Of a stretch of 64,000 nucleotides of DNA, positions 16,090-27,834 are shown one piece after another. The notes beneath the pieces are model-generated. The model ran no database searches and was not told where the DNA came from. It worked only from the letters and a program-made list of their open reading frames with translations. This DNA comes from Phlebopus portentosus. Its lineage: Eukaryota > Basidiomycota > Agaricomycetes > Boletales > Boletinellaceae. The stretch covers positions 248,001-312,000 of the forward strand of contig JAYXKI010000003.1 in assembly GCA_037892935.1 (NCBI GenBank). Reading direction: 5' to 3'. Each line of letters opens with the position of its first letter. The stretch's first letter is position 1. The position numbers and the translations under genes were made by a program.

Positions 16090-18955
16090 CTATTGCTTCA
16101 ATTCTTCCAGTAACTCAGCGAGTCGCGACCAATCCGGGTCATCTTCAAACACATCTCGCGTACGTGCCATGAAAGTTCGGACGATGCTTCGTGCCTGCAT
16201 TCGCCATTTTCCAGTACGGGTCGGCCCTCTTTCAGCTAATCCATGTTTTTTTCCGTCTCTTTGTCCTGCTCTTCGGCCCGAGGCCCGAAATTACGCAGTA
16301 TGTCGACGACCTCCTCAACCTCGCTGACAGCCTCGAGCCATTTTGTCTTATCGATTGCATCGTTCTTTTCCATCTGCGCCGCTGGACTTAAGCGATATGC
16401 GTCCAGGTAGTATTTCACTGCGTCGGACCACCGCTCTTGTGACGCAAGCAAACGCGCGTATGTACGATAGATACGTTGAGAGGAGACTCTAGGGAGTATC
16501 ACACGCTCGAAGAGGTCTAGGACACGTGGACGAAGGCCCTCGCCTTCATTCGGAGACATGTTGGTGCCTACTGGGGCCGATCCTATATTGTCATTTCCCT
16601 CAGACCCCTCGTTCGTTTTGCGGTCTGGTGCCCGTATGACTGCATCAACAAGCCGATCGAGAACGTCTTCATCTACGGCCTCCACTCCGACCTTTGCGGC
16701 TCGCTCTTCGACCACTCGCGCTTGCGCCCGAGCAGCCTCTGCAAACTCCCCGACATCCATCGCGACAACCATGTAATTCATCCACATCCGCCAGTTATCA
16801 AAGCTGTGCTTCAACCCCGTTTGGAGAGCGCGGAATGCCAGAAGCTTATTGGAAAGGGGAACTGGCCCACGTGCGCCTTTTTTTGAGACTTGGAAGATAA
16901 ATTTGTTTCAGTAACACTACAAATTATCTAGAGAAGGACAATTGATATTTACCTCTTCTGTGTGATCATCCCCTTCCTTGCTCTTATCAACGGCGTCAGT
17001 AGAGTTCATATTCAGGTACACAGTTGCTAAGTTATTCCAACTTTCTCCGTCTTCATCGTCAATGGACACGCAACGGGCAAATGCATCTCGTGCTTCTTCC
17101 CATCGCTCTTCGCGAACACAGGCGCACCCTAGAATGAACCACGGACGAGCCAGTAGCGGATTGATCGCAGAACCCTTTCTCAAGCACTCGATGGCTTTGT
17201 CAAATTCGCCATGGGAGTAGTAGTAACCGCCCAACGACCGCATCGCTCTACCAGACTTCTGTCCTGAGACCTCCCAGGCGCGTGTGTAATGCTCTACAGC
17301 ATTTTGAAGTTCCAAATCCCCGAGCAAACACCAGAGCTTGGCTTCTCGAGCGGCGCCCAATGCAGGACGACGGCGCTCATTGATCGCTTTCCCGCGCTGT
17401 ACCACGGATTCCGACTCTTCTTTCCTACCCTCAAGGAGATCTCGTACGATAGCAATACCCTTTTCTGGGCGCTCGAGTGACTGCCAACATTTCACTGCTT
17501 CCTCCCACATTTCCAGCCGCTCGAAGATCTCCAGTGCAGAACGGACGACGCCGAGGCTAAGGAAACGCATTGCGAGCTCCCTCTCTAACTCCCACTTACT
17601 TGGCATAGGTAGAGAGTGAATGTATAGAAGTCGCTCAGGAAGTGACGAATCTGCGGTGGGCATCTGGTCGATGAGCGCTTGCAACTGGAGTGTGGACCGT
17701 TCAACGGTGCGAGTACGCTCTGCCTCGAGGCGAGATCGCAGAAGAAGCGCCATTGTGTGAACTGACCAATTCTGAGGATGTGAGATGACTCGCTCGACGT
17801 AGGGCTTCATCTGTTCTGTAGTGAGCCCGTGCGCAGGAGAGGTATTCTTGACATTCAAACATAGTGAGAGAAGAATGCATTGGTCAAGCGGATGTAACGG
17901 TGGTTGCGCCGATGGATCGAGATGGCTGAGTTTCGAACCAGGTGCCCCTGCCGAGGAGCTCGTAAACTGAGTTCTCTCGAGCAACGTATCATCGTTCAGC
18001 GCAAGAGTTTCCGGGACCACACTAGCTTCTTTTCCACCAGATTGCAAATTTCCGGAGGGGGGCGAAACACCATCAGCGCTTCCTTCGGTCTCAGCCGTGT
18101 CTTCGCCTCGCTCGGTACGACTCTCCGCGAGTAAAACGAGTTGACTATGCTCCGTTTGCTGGAATTTTGTGCGCTTCCCGAGCACGCCCGTCAACTCGTA
18201 TTCAAGACCGGTATGGTGTGCTGCGCGAACGAAGAGTTCTGCCGCCACCTTATCCTGACCGGTTCGATGAGCTAATAAACCATGTTCTAGCGATAGTCGA
18301 CCCGCTAGATCTCTATTAGATGCAATGCCTGCATAAAGAGACTCAAGGCAGTCAGTCAAGGATGATGGTACTGGAACCGCCTCGTCTAGAAGGTGTTGAT
18401 GTATGCGTGCCGTTCGGAGTCGCCACCACGGCGCCGATTGGCATATAGTGAATGAATAATGAAATAATAATTGAGCGAGTCGTAGAAATGTCGCCGATTT
18501 TGCTAGATGATATGCAGGCTCTCCGCCATATGCCAGCTCCGCTACAGCCTTGCGGTTCAACGGCTCTTCGGATGAAGTATCAGACGAAATCGAGTATGAA
18601 TTTAGTAGAACATCGCTCGGTGTGATTTCTAAATCGGGTCCAGTCCAGTTGACCTGGAGAAAAGCATGTAAACAAGCGACGCCTGCTACAAGGCGAAATA
18701 GTTCCCTGTCTTGCGCAGATAATACTTCCGATTGTCGGAAAGAGAACCAAGCCTCTAATGGATGATCAAACAGTCCGTCTTTGGGAGATGGATTCGGAGT
18801 AATGCTTTCACTGGATCCGAAGTCAACACCTCTTTCAGGTCTCCTTTGACTGTCGTCCGGGCGAGAGAGTGAATAACAGAATAAGAAGTTTCAATAGCAA
18901 CGTCCCATTGTCCAGTCAAAAGAGACTGTTCTATTTTGCTTAAAGACAAGGTCAT
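16090..18955 (-). CDS. EMW1: TPR protein of the EMW1/TTC27 family
   Basis: Tetratricopeptide-repeat protein related to human TTC27 and fission yeast Emw1, an essential protein linked to cell-wall integrity and complex assembly. The N-terminus has SIEQSLLTGQWDVAIETSYS; the core has VAELAYGGEPAYHLAKSATF and ELTGVLGKRTKFQQ. TPR units follow, such as WFILGCACVREERWEEARDA and ESWNNLATVYLNMNS. The C-terminus reads DNWRMWMNYMVVAMDVGEFA and then KWRMQARSIVRTFMARTRD. The frame breaks near 18770 and near 16240. Introns at 18771-18725 and 16294-16236 would each restore it, but each would remove text that looks conserved, so single-base frameshifts are an alternative. A third intron, with a weak GTCCTT donor, lies near 16.9 kb. 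Confidence 0.8.
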
Positions 18956-19386
18956 TTTTGAAGCAGGAGTTGAAGACGAGTCGCAAATTAAATTGGTATC
19001 TCCTTGAAAATTTTGATCGATCGCCGTTCCAAATGCGGATGAACGAATATTACAACATATAAATAAGTCAAAATTTTCATCGCTCGGGTCGAATCAAAAC
19101 GAATGAAGTGGGTATGCTATTGCAAGCAGATACAGTGCCGGAAAGAAGCGAAAAACACTAGAACCCAAAAAGAGGTCGAATAAGCTGCCAATCGAAGCCA
19201 ACGGGAAAACTCAAGGGGATACACAGAGCATTGGCACGGAATATGAAACAAGTTTCGTATAACAGAGGTCCATGAAGAAAGAAGAGAAGCACGTAAAGGA
19301 ATGTGGTGATGGGCGTATATGTAAATTGCTTATATCCACAGCATGCAAAAAACGAATAAGATTTAACAAGGTGTTTATGAACCCGA
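18956..19386. other. Intergenic region between EMW1 and the BOI1-like gene
   Basis: 431 nt holding the EMW1 promoter and the 3' end of the BOI1-like gene. Minus-strand open frames at 19158-19397 are not supported. Confidence 0.4.
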
Positions 19387-22300
19387 TTACCAAACATGTG
19401 CAGTTGCCGTTGAATTCGATGAAGGCTCCAGGGCCATGAACGGTCCTACCTGCGCACCACTACGACCAATCGAACGCGCAAGTGCACGGCGCTTCTCCTC
19501 CCACGCACGCAGCGAGCGCAAAAGCTGGATGACTTTATCCATTCGCCCCTGTCTCACGTCATTAATGCTAACATTACCCATCCGAACTTCATTATCCAGG
19601 AAGAAATCGAACAATTTGAACAGGCCATCCAGTCGGTCGTCGTCCGGCCCAGAAGGGAATGCGGAATCGGGAACCGGCGGCTCAGAAGGCTTCCCCTTGA
19701 TCCCCTCTGCAAGTCGGAATAATGCTAGACCACCTGTGGAAGAAGGAAGTGGTTAGAGTTCAACTTCTCTAAACCGCGTTATGCGCGCATCCTTACTAAA
19801 TATCTGTCCACTGTTCTCTTGCACCTGGAGACTCGGCGGTAAATAGCTATTCGCCCATCGGATCAAGTCTGCAGGAGGGTTCGGCTGGTTCGGCTATATA
19901 ATTTGGTCGTGTGAAGCAATACATTATCGAATGCAGATCATTAGGCAAGGAAAAGGGGAGCTATTTAGATTCTATAGTGATTAGGAAGGGGCTGATAAGG
20001 GCCTACACTGTCAATAGGGGGCACACTCGTTCTGCGTGTTTCTCTGGCTGGTCGAGCCGGAGGTGGGGTCGTGACGATATTTGTAGTAGTTTGCGGAGTA
20101 GGAACTTCTTCATGAGGGCTCTCCGGAAGTGGCTCGAGTGCACTGAATAGGTCGTCGCCGATGCGTGGGGGTTTGTCAGAAACTGTGTGTTTCTCGTTGC
20201 CGTTCACACTATTCTCGGTTGATGGTAGCCCCATGAGAATACGCGCATCTCTGCTGGAAAGCTGATTAGGGTTTTCACGCCGCAATGCCTTCTGTGTTGC
20301 AGCACGCTGAGTAGGTGATGGCGGTCGCGGGGATGGGTTCATGGTCTGCGCGACAGATAGCGGAATCGTAGGAATATTACATGACGAGATGACAGGCTCT
20401 GAGGAACAAACACTGTTCATTAATATCTCCTAACGAAGTGCGGATTTCACTTACTGCTATAATCCCGTCCGATAGTCGCTTTCATGAGTGCCTTCATCCA
20501 TTCACGAATGGTGATCGATTCATCCGCGCTAAAATAATGTGTTCGCTCGGTTTCATGAATGAGCCTGAATCCGTATTTCCCAGGATTGATGTTCTCGTCA
20601 ACGATGACCTTGTAGCCAATAATGTTGATATAGCCCTTAATCCTCGTTTCCTGTTCCAATTATGAGCAATGATAACTCCTGACCCCGGATCACTCAGAGT
20701 ACTGACCGCCTTGCTGTTACTCCGCAGGTAATATAGATGCGGACCCTTAAGCACGAAATATCGCAATTTCCATGTATTATAATGCTCGCCCTTCTTGCGC
20801 AACCATCCGTTATGATCTGGCGTACCGATCTGCTCCAATACGCTCTGTCCAGCTTTCAGAGGTTGCGAAATGCCAGGTACAGCAGGCAAATCCGTGAGAT
20901 TAGAGGTCGTGCGTTTTCGCAATACTCTTGGGTCTACGCCTTGATTCTCATCCGTCTTGCGGAGCGAGCCAGACTCGACTGTCGATTGGGATTTCGTGCT
21001 TGCCTTGCGGCTTCCGCTACCCAGGTACAGTCTAGACAGGCTACGAGAATGTTTCTCGGTTAGCAAGTCATCATGAGCGTACCTAAGCCAATATAAATCA
21101 ATCACACAAATCATTCTCGAAATAACTCTACCCACGAAGTCATACGAGGAGGCGGCTTTCTTGACCGACTCAAAGACAGACTACCACCGAACAAGCTCAG
21201 TCGGTCCGAAGTCTTTGATGCATCAACAGAGCGCTTGCGCCGCTGAGGGAACTTGACACTCCCATCTTCCGTCGAACCACGCTTCGTCGATGGGCTTCCT
21301 GGCGTGCTCGTTGAGAACGATACTGGTGTCGTGGGTCTCAAATCACGCTGCTGCTCCTTTGAGTTGCGGCTTCCATTCTCCTTTTGGTCGGAGTTTGCGG
21401 AGCCTGTTGATCGACCGAACAATCTGCGGCGTCTACTTCGCGACTCGATGGCATGAGCAGACTCGGTCTATAAATGGCAGTCAGCAGGTAATAATCTCAA
21501 ATATAAGATGACGGCGCACATCACTCAACGCCGCACGCTCTTCCTTGGACTCTCGGGCAGATTTTGGAGATAATGTCGGAGCTTTGGACTTCCCGTTGAG
21601 CGAGGGTTCACTTGGAGATAAGTTTAAGTATGCTGGTCGATTTTTCTAAAGACATGGTCAGATTGATTCATAGGAACAAACAAACCACGTACAACTTTCT
21701 GAGGTTCAAGATGCTCTGCTGATCCGACAGCAACACCAATGCCCAGGCCCAGACCCGTGCCATCAATCGTTGAGTTGTTAGCAGTAGTCGAGTCAGGTTC
21801 CTGATCATGATCGGTCTCAGTAACACGCATCGAGGAACCAGGGTCCGAGTCTCTTCGCATATTACCGAAAGCCGGAGTACCCGCTAGATCACCCGTATGC
21901 GGTGGACTCTCTGGACTAAGAATCGCTGTCATTGGCATTGGGCTACGTAATGAATGGTGCGCAGATCCAGGAATAGAGACACTCTGTGATGCCGTGCGTT
22001 GATGAGTATGCATGTGTGACGGTGCCGACTGGACAGAAGACATTGTAGATGGTGGTCTCTTCAGCTCTGTAATCTCCTTCATGATACGCGTGCGCTTGCC
22101 GAATGCATGAATCTCAAGCTCCGTCTTGAGCACATTCTGATCGAGCTCAAGTAGGACATCTCCCGATATTTCGTGCTCTAGTAGCAGGCAAAATGTGAAT
22201 CATTTAAGACAAATCGAAAAGATCGGCGCAAGGCTCACCTATGAATTTATCAGTCACACTACTGTCAAATCCTTTACTCTTCGCCCATTCTACTACGTCA

Positions 22301-23621
22301 TCCACAGACCATTCAGATGATGGGACAGTAATCCATCTCGCTGCCTGATTCATTGCTGCGCTCCCACCCTTCTGAGACGCTGGTGGCGAAGGCAAGGCCG
22401 TTTGAGTACTCAAGCTTTTTGTTTCAGACTCTACAATCGTTGGTACTGGTGGAAAAGGCGACTCGCCCACAATTCGCTTTATCCAGAAGGGTAAAGAATG
22501 AGATACACAACAAAATTTGCATGAAGAGTAAACTCACCTGTGTGGTATCGGCGTTACCGTCCAGATGGGGTTTATCAGTGGCAATAACAGGCGTTTTGGG
22601 ACGTCCGGATGTTTCAGTCGGGAAATGAGTCGGGGTCGGGAACGAGATCTGTCGTGCGGTCTCCGGAGGCTGTACTTCCAGCTCTTGAGATTCCTCAGAC
22701 TTGCTAAGGATATTAGACGGCGTCTGTTTCGGAGAATACGTAGCAGCTTTGGGAGTGATGGGTTGCTCGATTGCCCGCTGCCTCACGGAATCAACGTCAT
22801 CTTCCTCCTCCTCTGAGATGTGATCATAGTTTCGGCGCGGGAAGAGCGTGTTCGTCGTAGTTCCATGCTCGAACTCTTCTTCCTCGTCCTCACTTTCATC
22901 GCTCATCTCAAATTGGAGGGGGGGTTCCGGTATTTGCTCAATAAGAGGTGGTGCGTGACGCTTCAGCTCAGCATCATAAGCCTCTTGCTCCTGTCTCAGA
23001 AGTTCTTGTTGCTTCCGCGCCTTCTCCGCAAGGTTGCTGCGTGCGCCCTTATGCCATGCCTCGCCATTTTCACCACCCGCCTCTGTGTCTGTATCGCGGT
23101 CGGTATCGGTATGAGTGCTTGCAAAGCTAAAGCTGCCGTTTCCGTCCCGGTCATTGCGCCCGAGCTGCTCGATTGCCTCTTGCACGTCTGTCATCGTGGC
23201 CCTCATTACCCCATGGCCCTCATCCTTTTTCTCGTTGTCAGGGGTGGCAGCAGTATCCTCTGCTTCTTCATTCAGGGTGTGCAAAGATGCAGGAGTAGCA
23301 GCACCTTTCGAATCATGACCATTGGTCTGTGGCGCTACTGGGTTCTGTACAACAGCAGGATCGGATGTTGTGTATGTTTGAGGGAACAAGCCGACTTTGC
23401 CAAAGAGGTTTCTACCCTGGATACGACGAAGACATTTGCGTGAGATCGAGGAAATGAAGGAGGGCATTTGAGAGTAGGGTGTAAGAAAGACAGACCTGCC
23501 ACCATCCATCACCGTAGAGCTCATCCTTCTCGATCACCTCAATGCGGTCGCCCGCAGTAAAGGATATTTCATCCTCGTTCTCCGGAACAAAATCGTGCAG
23601 CGCATATACGTATTCTGGCAT
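19387..23621 (-). CDS. BOI1/BOI2-like polarity protein (SH3-SAM-PH)
   Basis: Scaffold protein predicted to act in polarised growth at the plasma membrane. The ATG is at 23621-23619. An SH3 domain spans exons 1-2 (ALHDFVPENEDEISFTAGD, then NLFGKVGLFPQTYT). A long acidic, Ser/Pro-rich linker follows with DESEDEEEEFEHG. A SAM domain (SSEWSVDDVVEWAKSKGFD, LKTELEIHAFGKRTRIMKEI) comes next, then another linker. The PH domain (GWLRKKGEHYNTWKLRYFVL, then KGYINIIGYKVIVDENINPG) is near 20.5-20.8 kb. The C-terminal exons contain a helical LFKLFDFFLDNEVRMGN segment that may be calponin-homology-like. The domain order matches yeast Boi1/Boi2. Gene of at least eight exons; exact splice sites in the linker were not all fixed. 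Confidence 0.83.
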
Positions 23622-24868
23622 CGTGTCCACGGCTTTCGCCTAGTTAATGACGTGAGTCCAAATTACGGAGTGCCCAAGACTCAAGGCCTGAAACCTGGTC
23701 CGTCTAAGAGTTATGAGTCTGTAAAATCAAGAAAATCGGACAGAGGGCGAAGATGCCGTCTTGATGTCGCCCAATGGCCGTCGTCGCTGCCGTCGACAGC
23801 GTCGAAGACGAAGCCGCAGGATGAGAACTGTGCTCTATAAGTATCGCGTGGAATGAATGTGCCTGCTGCTAGGAGCGTGACTGTGAGAGGATTGAGAGAT
23901 TGACCCCCTCGTGTTTTGTTTGGGTATCGCACGTTGCCCAACGAAGAGCACTACGCACGACGAAAGCTAGGAGATCAACGTCGGCGATGTTGATGGAGGT
24001 GGTTACTTGCGAGAAGAAGTGGGTTGTCGGGCTTCCGTAGAAAGATATCCGAGGCAGACTGGGATTACACTGGACAAGTGGCGTGAGATTATGCTGACCC
24101 CAACCCTTGAATTAATGCATGAAAACGACGCGAGAAACTTTGAAGCGCAACGGCCCTGAAAATTATTCTGGGTCGTTCTGTAAGGCATGCCTAAATCGAC
24201 TCACGCCGAGAACCTTTTGCAGTGAACACTCTTCAAGGTTTTTTAAAGGTACGTTAAGATTCGCGCTTCAAAATACTGGTACGTGATTCTATAATTTTCT
24301 AGATACATGCAAGATTGCGTGCAGTTTTAACCCACTATTATATCACGCATATATTCGAATCAAATCTGCCTGGCATACGGTCCGGTTCCTTACGGCTTCT
24401 GGATTTTTAATTGCGAACGACTCGAACAAACTCTTGAAGAGCATCAAGACAAATAATCACAGTGGTGGTGGAAATCGAGGTGTCTTTCTTTCGAGGATTC
24501 ACTCGAGACGTCAAGCTTCGGGAAAAGGTAGAGTGAAGCTGCACCGTGCTGCCCTGGACCTTCTCTGAACACCTCCATGTTGCCCTACAGCTGCGAAATC
24601 TTGCGAAACAGACATCTGATTGGATGATGTGTTATCCTTTGCCTCAAGAGCTCTGGTCCGTGAGAATGAAGCACCTCGAGGGACAGTGGCATCCATGGCC
24701 GCTATGGTTCAGGAAATAGACTAGATCTCCGAGGATTGTGAGTACTTGACCCAACAGCTTACATTCTTAGAATTTCATGAAGAGCCTTTGCCGTACAGAT
24801 AATAAAACCATCTCTCTAAGTGCGGCATCCAATACAAAGCGTAATCGAAGAATAAACTTCCAAATGGC

Positions 24869-25373
24869 CTACTCAAGGTAATTATAAGTCGTATCGAAAC
24901 TCAAGCGGATGCCGTTTCTCATGAACTCCTGCCAGCTTTTGCACCGGGGACCAATATTTTGAACATAAAGGCTGATTTTTTTTCGCACCTTATCCTCCAG
25001 GGTCGGCGAATAGTACCGAGTTCCAGGGTGACGGAAGGCACCGAACTCCATTATACAAATGGAGTTCGGTGGGGAACTCTTCGTTGGTCAGGTAATCTCG
25101 GTGTACTTTCACAAGCAGCAACACGTCCCAGGGCCACGAATTTTCTTTGCATGTGAGATGAACGATCACGTTTGGACATCGATACGAGCGACTGGGATCC
25201 ATAAAGTGGGTACATTTACAGATTGCGTCGAGTCGAGCGATCGAGATCAAGGGTGACCACAGGTCATGATATTCAACATGGTCTAACATTTTCGATTCAC
25301 AAAGTCCAGAACTCGAGGTGAAGTTTGGGAGTTCAATACGTTTCTTTACAGACGAAGGGCCACCAGCGATCAT
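24869..25373 (-). CDS. Unrecognised protein, reading frame broken at an inverted repeat
   Basis: From the ATG at 25373-25371 the frame reads MIAGGPSSVKKRIELP and later CPNVIVHLTCKENSWPWDVL, a protein-like composition, until it reaches the inverted repeat near 25050. The text that looks coding beyond it (RHPGTRYYSPTLEDKVRKKI, then FMRNGIRLSFDTTYNYLE) lies in another frame and stops at 24869. No family is recognised. Either an intron was missed, or a short insertion or template-switch event broke the frame. Coding status is uncertain. Confidence 0.25.
25039..25071. repeat. Perfect 14-bp inverted repeat with a 5-nt spacer
   Basis: Arm 1 is CACCGAACTCCATT at 25039-25052, the spacer is ATACA, and arm 2 (25058-25071) is its exact reverse complement. 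The unit lies where the minus-strand open frame changes register. It could form a stable hairpin in DNA or RNA. Confidence 0.85.
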
Positions 25374-25700
25374 CCCCTCCCTCCCTCAGCGAAGTCTCAA
25401 GTCGGCCGAGTCACAGTGAACTTACCCCGAGCGCCCTCCACATCCACCTCCAGCATCAGAGAGCCAGAGAAGATAAGGAAGACGATAAAACGAGGAAGAC
25501 GACAAGACGAGGAAAATGAAAGCTTCAATGAAGGAACAAGCGATGGAGAAGACGAAAGGAGCCCGAAGTTGAAGAAGGCGAGTGGTGAGTTGTCTGGGCG
25601 ACCACAGGTTCCTCGAAGGTTTGTTATTTGTTTTCTCTTTTTTCGTCTCTCTTAAATTCATACTTTTTCTTTCAGGACGTACAAGTTATATGAGTACTGA
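25352..25700 (+). CDS. Possible terminal exons of an unrecognised charged protein
   Basis: Behind a good acceptor (TTTCTTTACAG) the frame reads RRATSDHPLPPSAKS and then charged text with IRKTIKRGRRQDEENESFNE and DGEDERSPKLKKASG. A 57-nt intron with a clear pyrimidine tract (25619-25675) leads to a short last exon ending TYKLYEY at 25700. The upstream exons were not found, and no family is recognised. The composition suggests a disordered nuclear protein, but this is an inference. Confidence 0.25.
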
Positions 25701-25876
25701 CGTTTTTATCTTCAATCCCTGTATTACTCGATACAGTAGCGGTAAGAATACATTTCTATTGCATTTGACGCAACTAACTTGAGTCCATCAAGAATAAATA
25801 TTTCGTTGACCCGAGATTGGGCAGCAAGATCGATTGAATACCCACATACCCATCCATGTCTTCTCCACGAGAGACA

Positions 25877-26110
25877 TTACGCCTCCGATCCATCAGTGTT
25901 CGAGCTATCATCCGAGGATGTCTCAGCGTCCGAGTCTGGAGTCGCTTCATTGAGATTCGTGAGTACTATTTCATCTTTTCGTGAACCGAATCCCGCAGGG
26001 TCGCGCGCATATTGTTGGAGCTGGACCTCGAAGGAGGTATTACGGACGTGGTCCTCGTACCACATCTCGTCTATCATAAAAGGGTAAATCTTGACTGGAG
26101 GGACGTCCAC
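25877..26110 (-). CDS. Possible terminal exon of an unrecognised protein
   Basis: An open frame reads VPPVKIYPFMIDEMWYEDHV and then FEVQLQQYARDPAGFGS, and ends with an acidic Ser/Asp tail (ATPDSDAETSSDDSS) before the stop at 25877. Upstream sequence has possible GTAAGT donors near 26160. No domain is recognised and the 5' part was not resolved. Confidence 0.25.
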   Translation of the reverse strand: MDVPPVKIYPFMIDEMWYEDHVRNTSFEVQLQQYARDPAGFGSRKDEIVLTNLNEATPDSDAETSSDDSSNTDGSEA

Positions 26111-26929
26111 AAATATGCTGACTTTATATGGCTTTTGTAATTGACGTCGACATGGGATACTTACAACAACAATTAAACTTACGCCTCGACTGGTACTATC
26201 ATTTATTGTCTACGCAGCAAAACAGACCGACGGGAAACAATCCGCATAAGAGCACTTTGATTTCTCTGTCTACTTGCAGATTACTCTACTCAGCCCTTCG
26301 CCCGAAGCGTGAAAATCATATCCATATTAATTAATTCACCATCAAAGGATCCCCTTTTTTGTCTACAGGCTCGATGTGCAGCAATCCTAGAAGGTCCCAA
26401 CGAGGCGTCACTGACATGAGACAATCGTCCCTATTTGCGACGAGACAAGAGACACGGAAGCTACGGTCGCGAGTGGCGCTACTCTGGCGCCATGTCCTGT
26501 GAAGCTGCGTCCGTACAACTTACTTGAATTGACATCTGTTATGGACGTCGGGGAGGTTTCCAAGATTCCCATGATTTACTAAGTCTTCTCTATGTCGCTT
26601 CTCAGTGAATATATGTTCAATCCAGAGCAGATAGAAATGCTTCAGTTAAGGATCCTATTTTGGGTATATGCCCGTGCACGTACATATTTGGCCCGGGACT
26701 CGCTTACATCATCAAGTTATCGTTCGTCAATCGCCGGATCGACGCCGACAAGTTACCCGCTACCCGCATAGCTCTAACTCACTTCTGACTTAACCCAATC
26801 GCTGTGTCAGCACCCATACGCCCTTATACACTCCTTCACGTCGCCCCCGACAAGCAATCTCATCTAATTTGTTATCATTACTTGGCTGTCCGACGCGTCG
26901 TTAATTGACGAGCGAGAAATAGAGCAACT

Positions 26930-27497
26930 ATGAAGATTAAAGTCAAGGTGAGTGAATGACGCCGTGTTCGTGGCGCTTTCTGAGACGTGCTAATCTACTT
27001 GTTGTGCGGTTGCTTTGGGCGTCGGTGACTGTGATGTAGACGCTGACAGGACGAGAGGTGCGCGATTTAGTCCATTCGTGTTGATTAGTATGCTAACTCG
27101 GTGGCTCGCATATCGACACAGATCGAGCTCGAGATTGACCCTGAGGACCAGGTATGCTGGCGCCTAGTTCATGCCTCTGGCGTACGTTCACATCGTCTGC
27201 TCATGCTGATGCGAAACAGGTCAGCCGTATAAAGGAGAAAGTCGAGGAGCAATCTGGTGTACCTCCTCAGCAACAACGTCTTATCCACAGTGGCCGACAA
27301 ATGTGCGTGGCTGATATCCCTTTATGTGGCTCAATCCTGATTCCTCTTACCTTATGATCTTCCGTTGTACCTTTCCGTTATTCCGATATGCGATGACGGT
27401 ATGATCTTCCAGGCAAGACGATAAGACTGCAGCAGAAGTCGGCGTCAAACCAGGGGATGTCCTACACCTGGTCCTCGCTCTTCGTGGTGGCCGCTGA
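26930..27497 (+). CDS. RUB1: Ubiquitin-like modifier NEDD8/RUB1
   Basis: Ubiquitin-like protein conjugated mainly to cullins to activate cullin-RING ligases. Five exons (26930-26947, 27040-27057, 27122-27151, 27220-27302, 27413-27497) give 77 residues. The sequence starts MKIKVKTLTGREIELEIDPE and has SRIKEKVEEQSGVPPQQQRL; it ends LVLALRGGR. The conserved Gly-Gly is followed by one Arg that a NEDD8 protease would have to remove. An Ala at position 72 (LALRGG rather than ubiquitin's LRLRGG) is the NEDD8-specific signature. The first three exons are only 18, 18 and 30 nt long. Convergent with CYP51. Confidence 0.96.
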
Positions 27498-27834
27498 TTC
27501 GATATCAATATCTCTTCATCTATCATCGATCGACTCGGGTTCGAGGATGCTATTATGCATGATGTACATGTGAGGGAAAGAATGTGCAACTACCATTTAG
27601 AACTTCGTTGGCGCTGTATTACAGCGGATTGCAGTGCAACTACAAGTGTATCGCATCCCTTTTGCAGAATGTATATCTCAAACTCAAAGGCAATCAATTC
27701 TGTATACGGAAGATATTAAACGGAAGGCGTCCATTATTTTCGTCGGTGCGTACAAAGATCTGGGTTACTTATTCTCCTATATAATAACAATACGTATACT
27801 AAATGTTTTCGCAACTCGTTTGAAACATGACCGA
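27498..27834. other. Convergent intergenic region between NEDD8 and CYP51
   Basis: 337 nt of 3' UTR sequence for the two flanking genes. Small plus-strand frames here look random. Confidence 0.45.

Larger units (their letters stand above)
23622..26929. other. 3.3-kb region with weak exon candidates only
   Basis: This stretch lies between the BOI1-like start codon (minus) and NEDD8 (plus). It holds three poorly supported coding candidates, listed separately, and a perfect inverted repeat at 25039-25071. The remaining parts, about 23.6-24.8 kb and 26.3-26.9 kb, show nothing I can support on either strand. Confidence 0.4.

Noticed and set aside
15619..16113. 164-codon plus-strand open frame
   Set aside because: It spans the end of the DUF6593-like gene, the intergenic gap and the 3' end of EMW1 on the other strand; no domain is recognisable.
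22820..23443. 207-codon plus-strand open frame
   Set aside because: It lies antisense to the acidic linker exon of the BOI1-like gene, and its hydrophobic text is the mirror of that exon.
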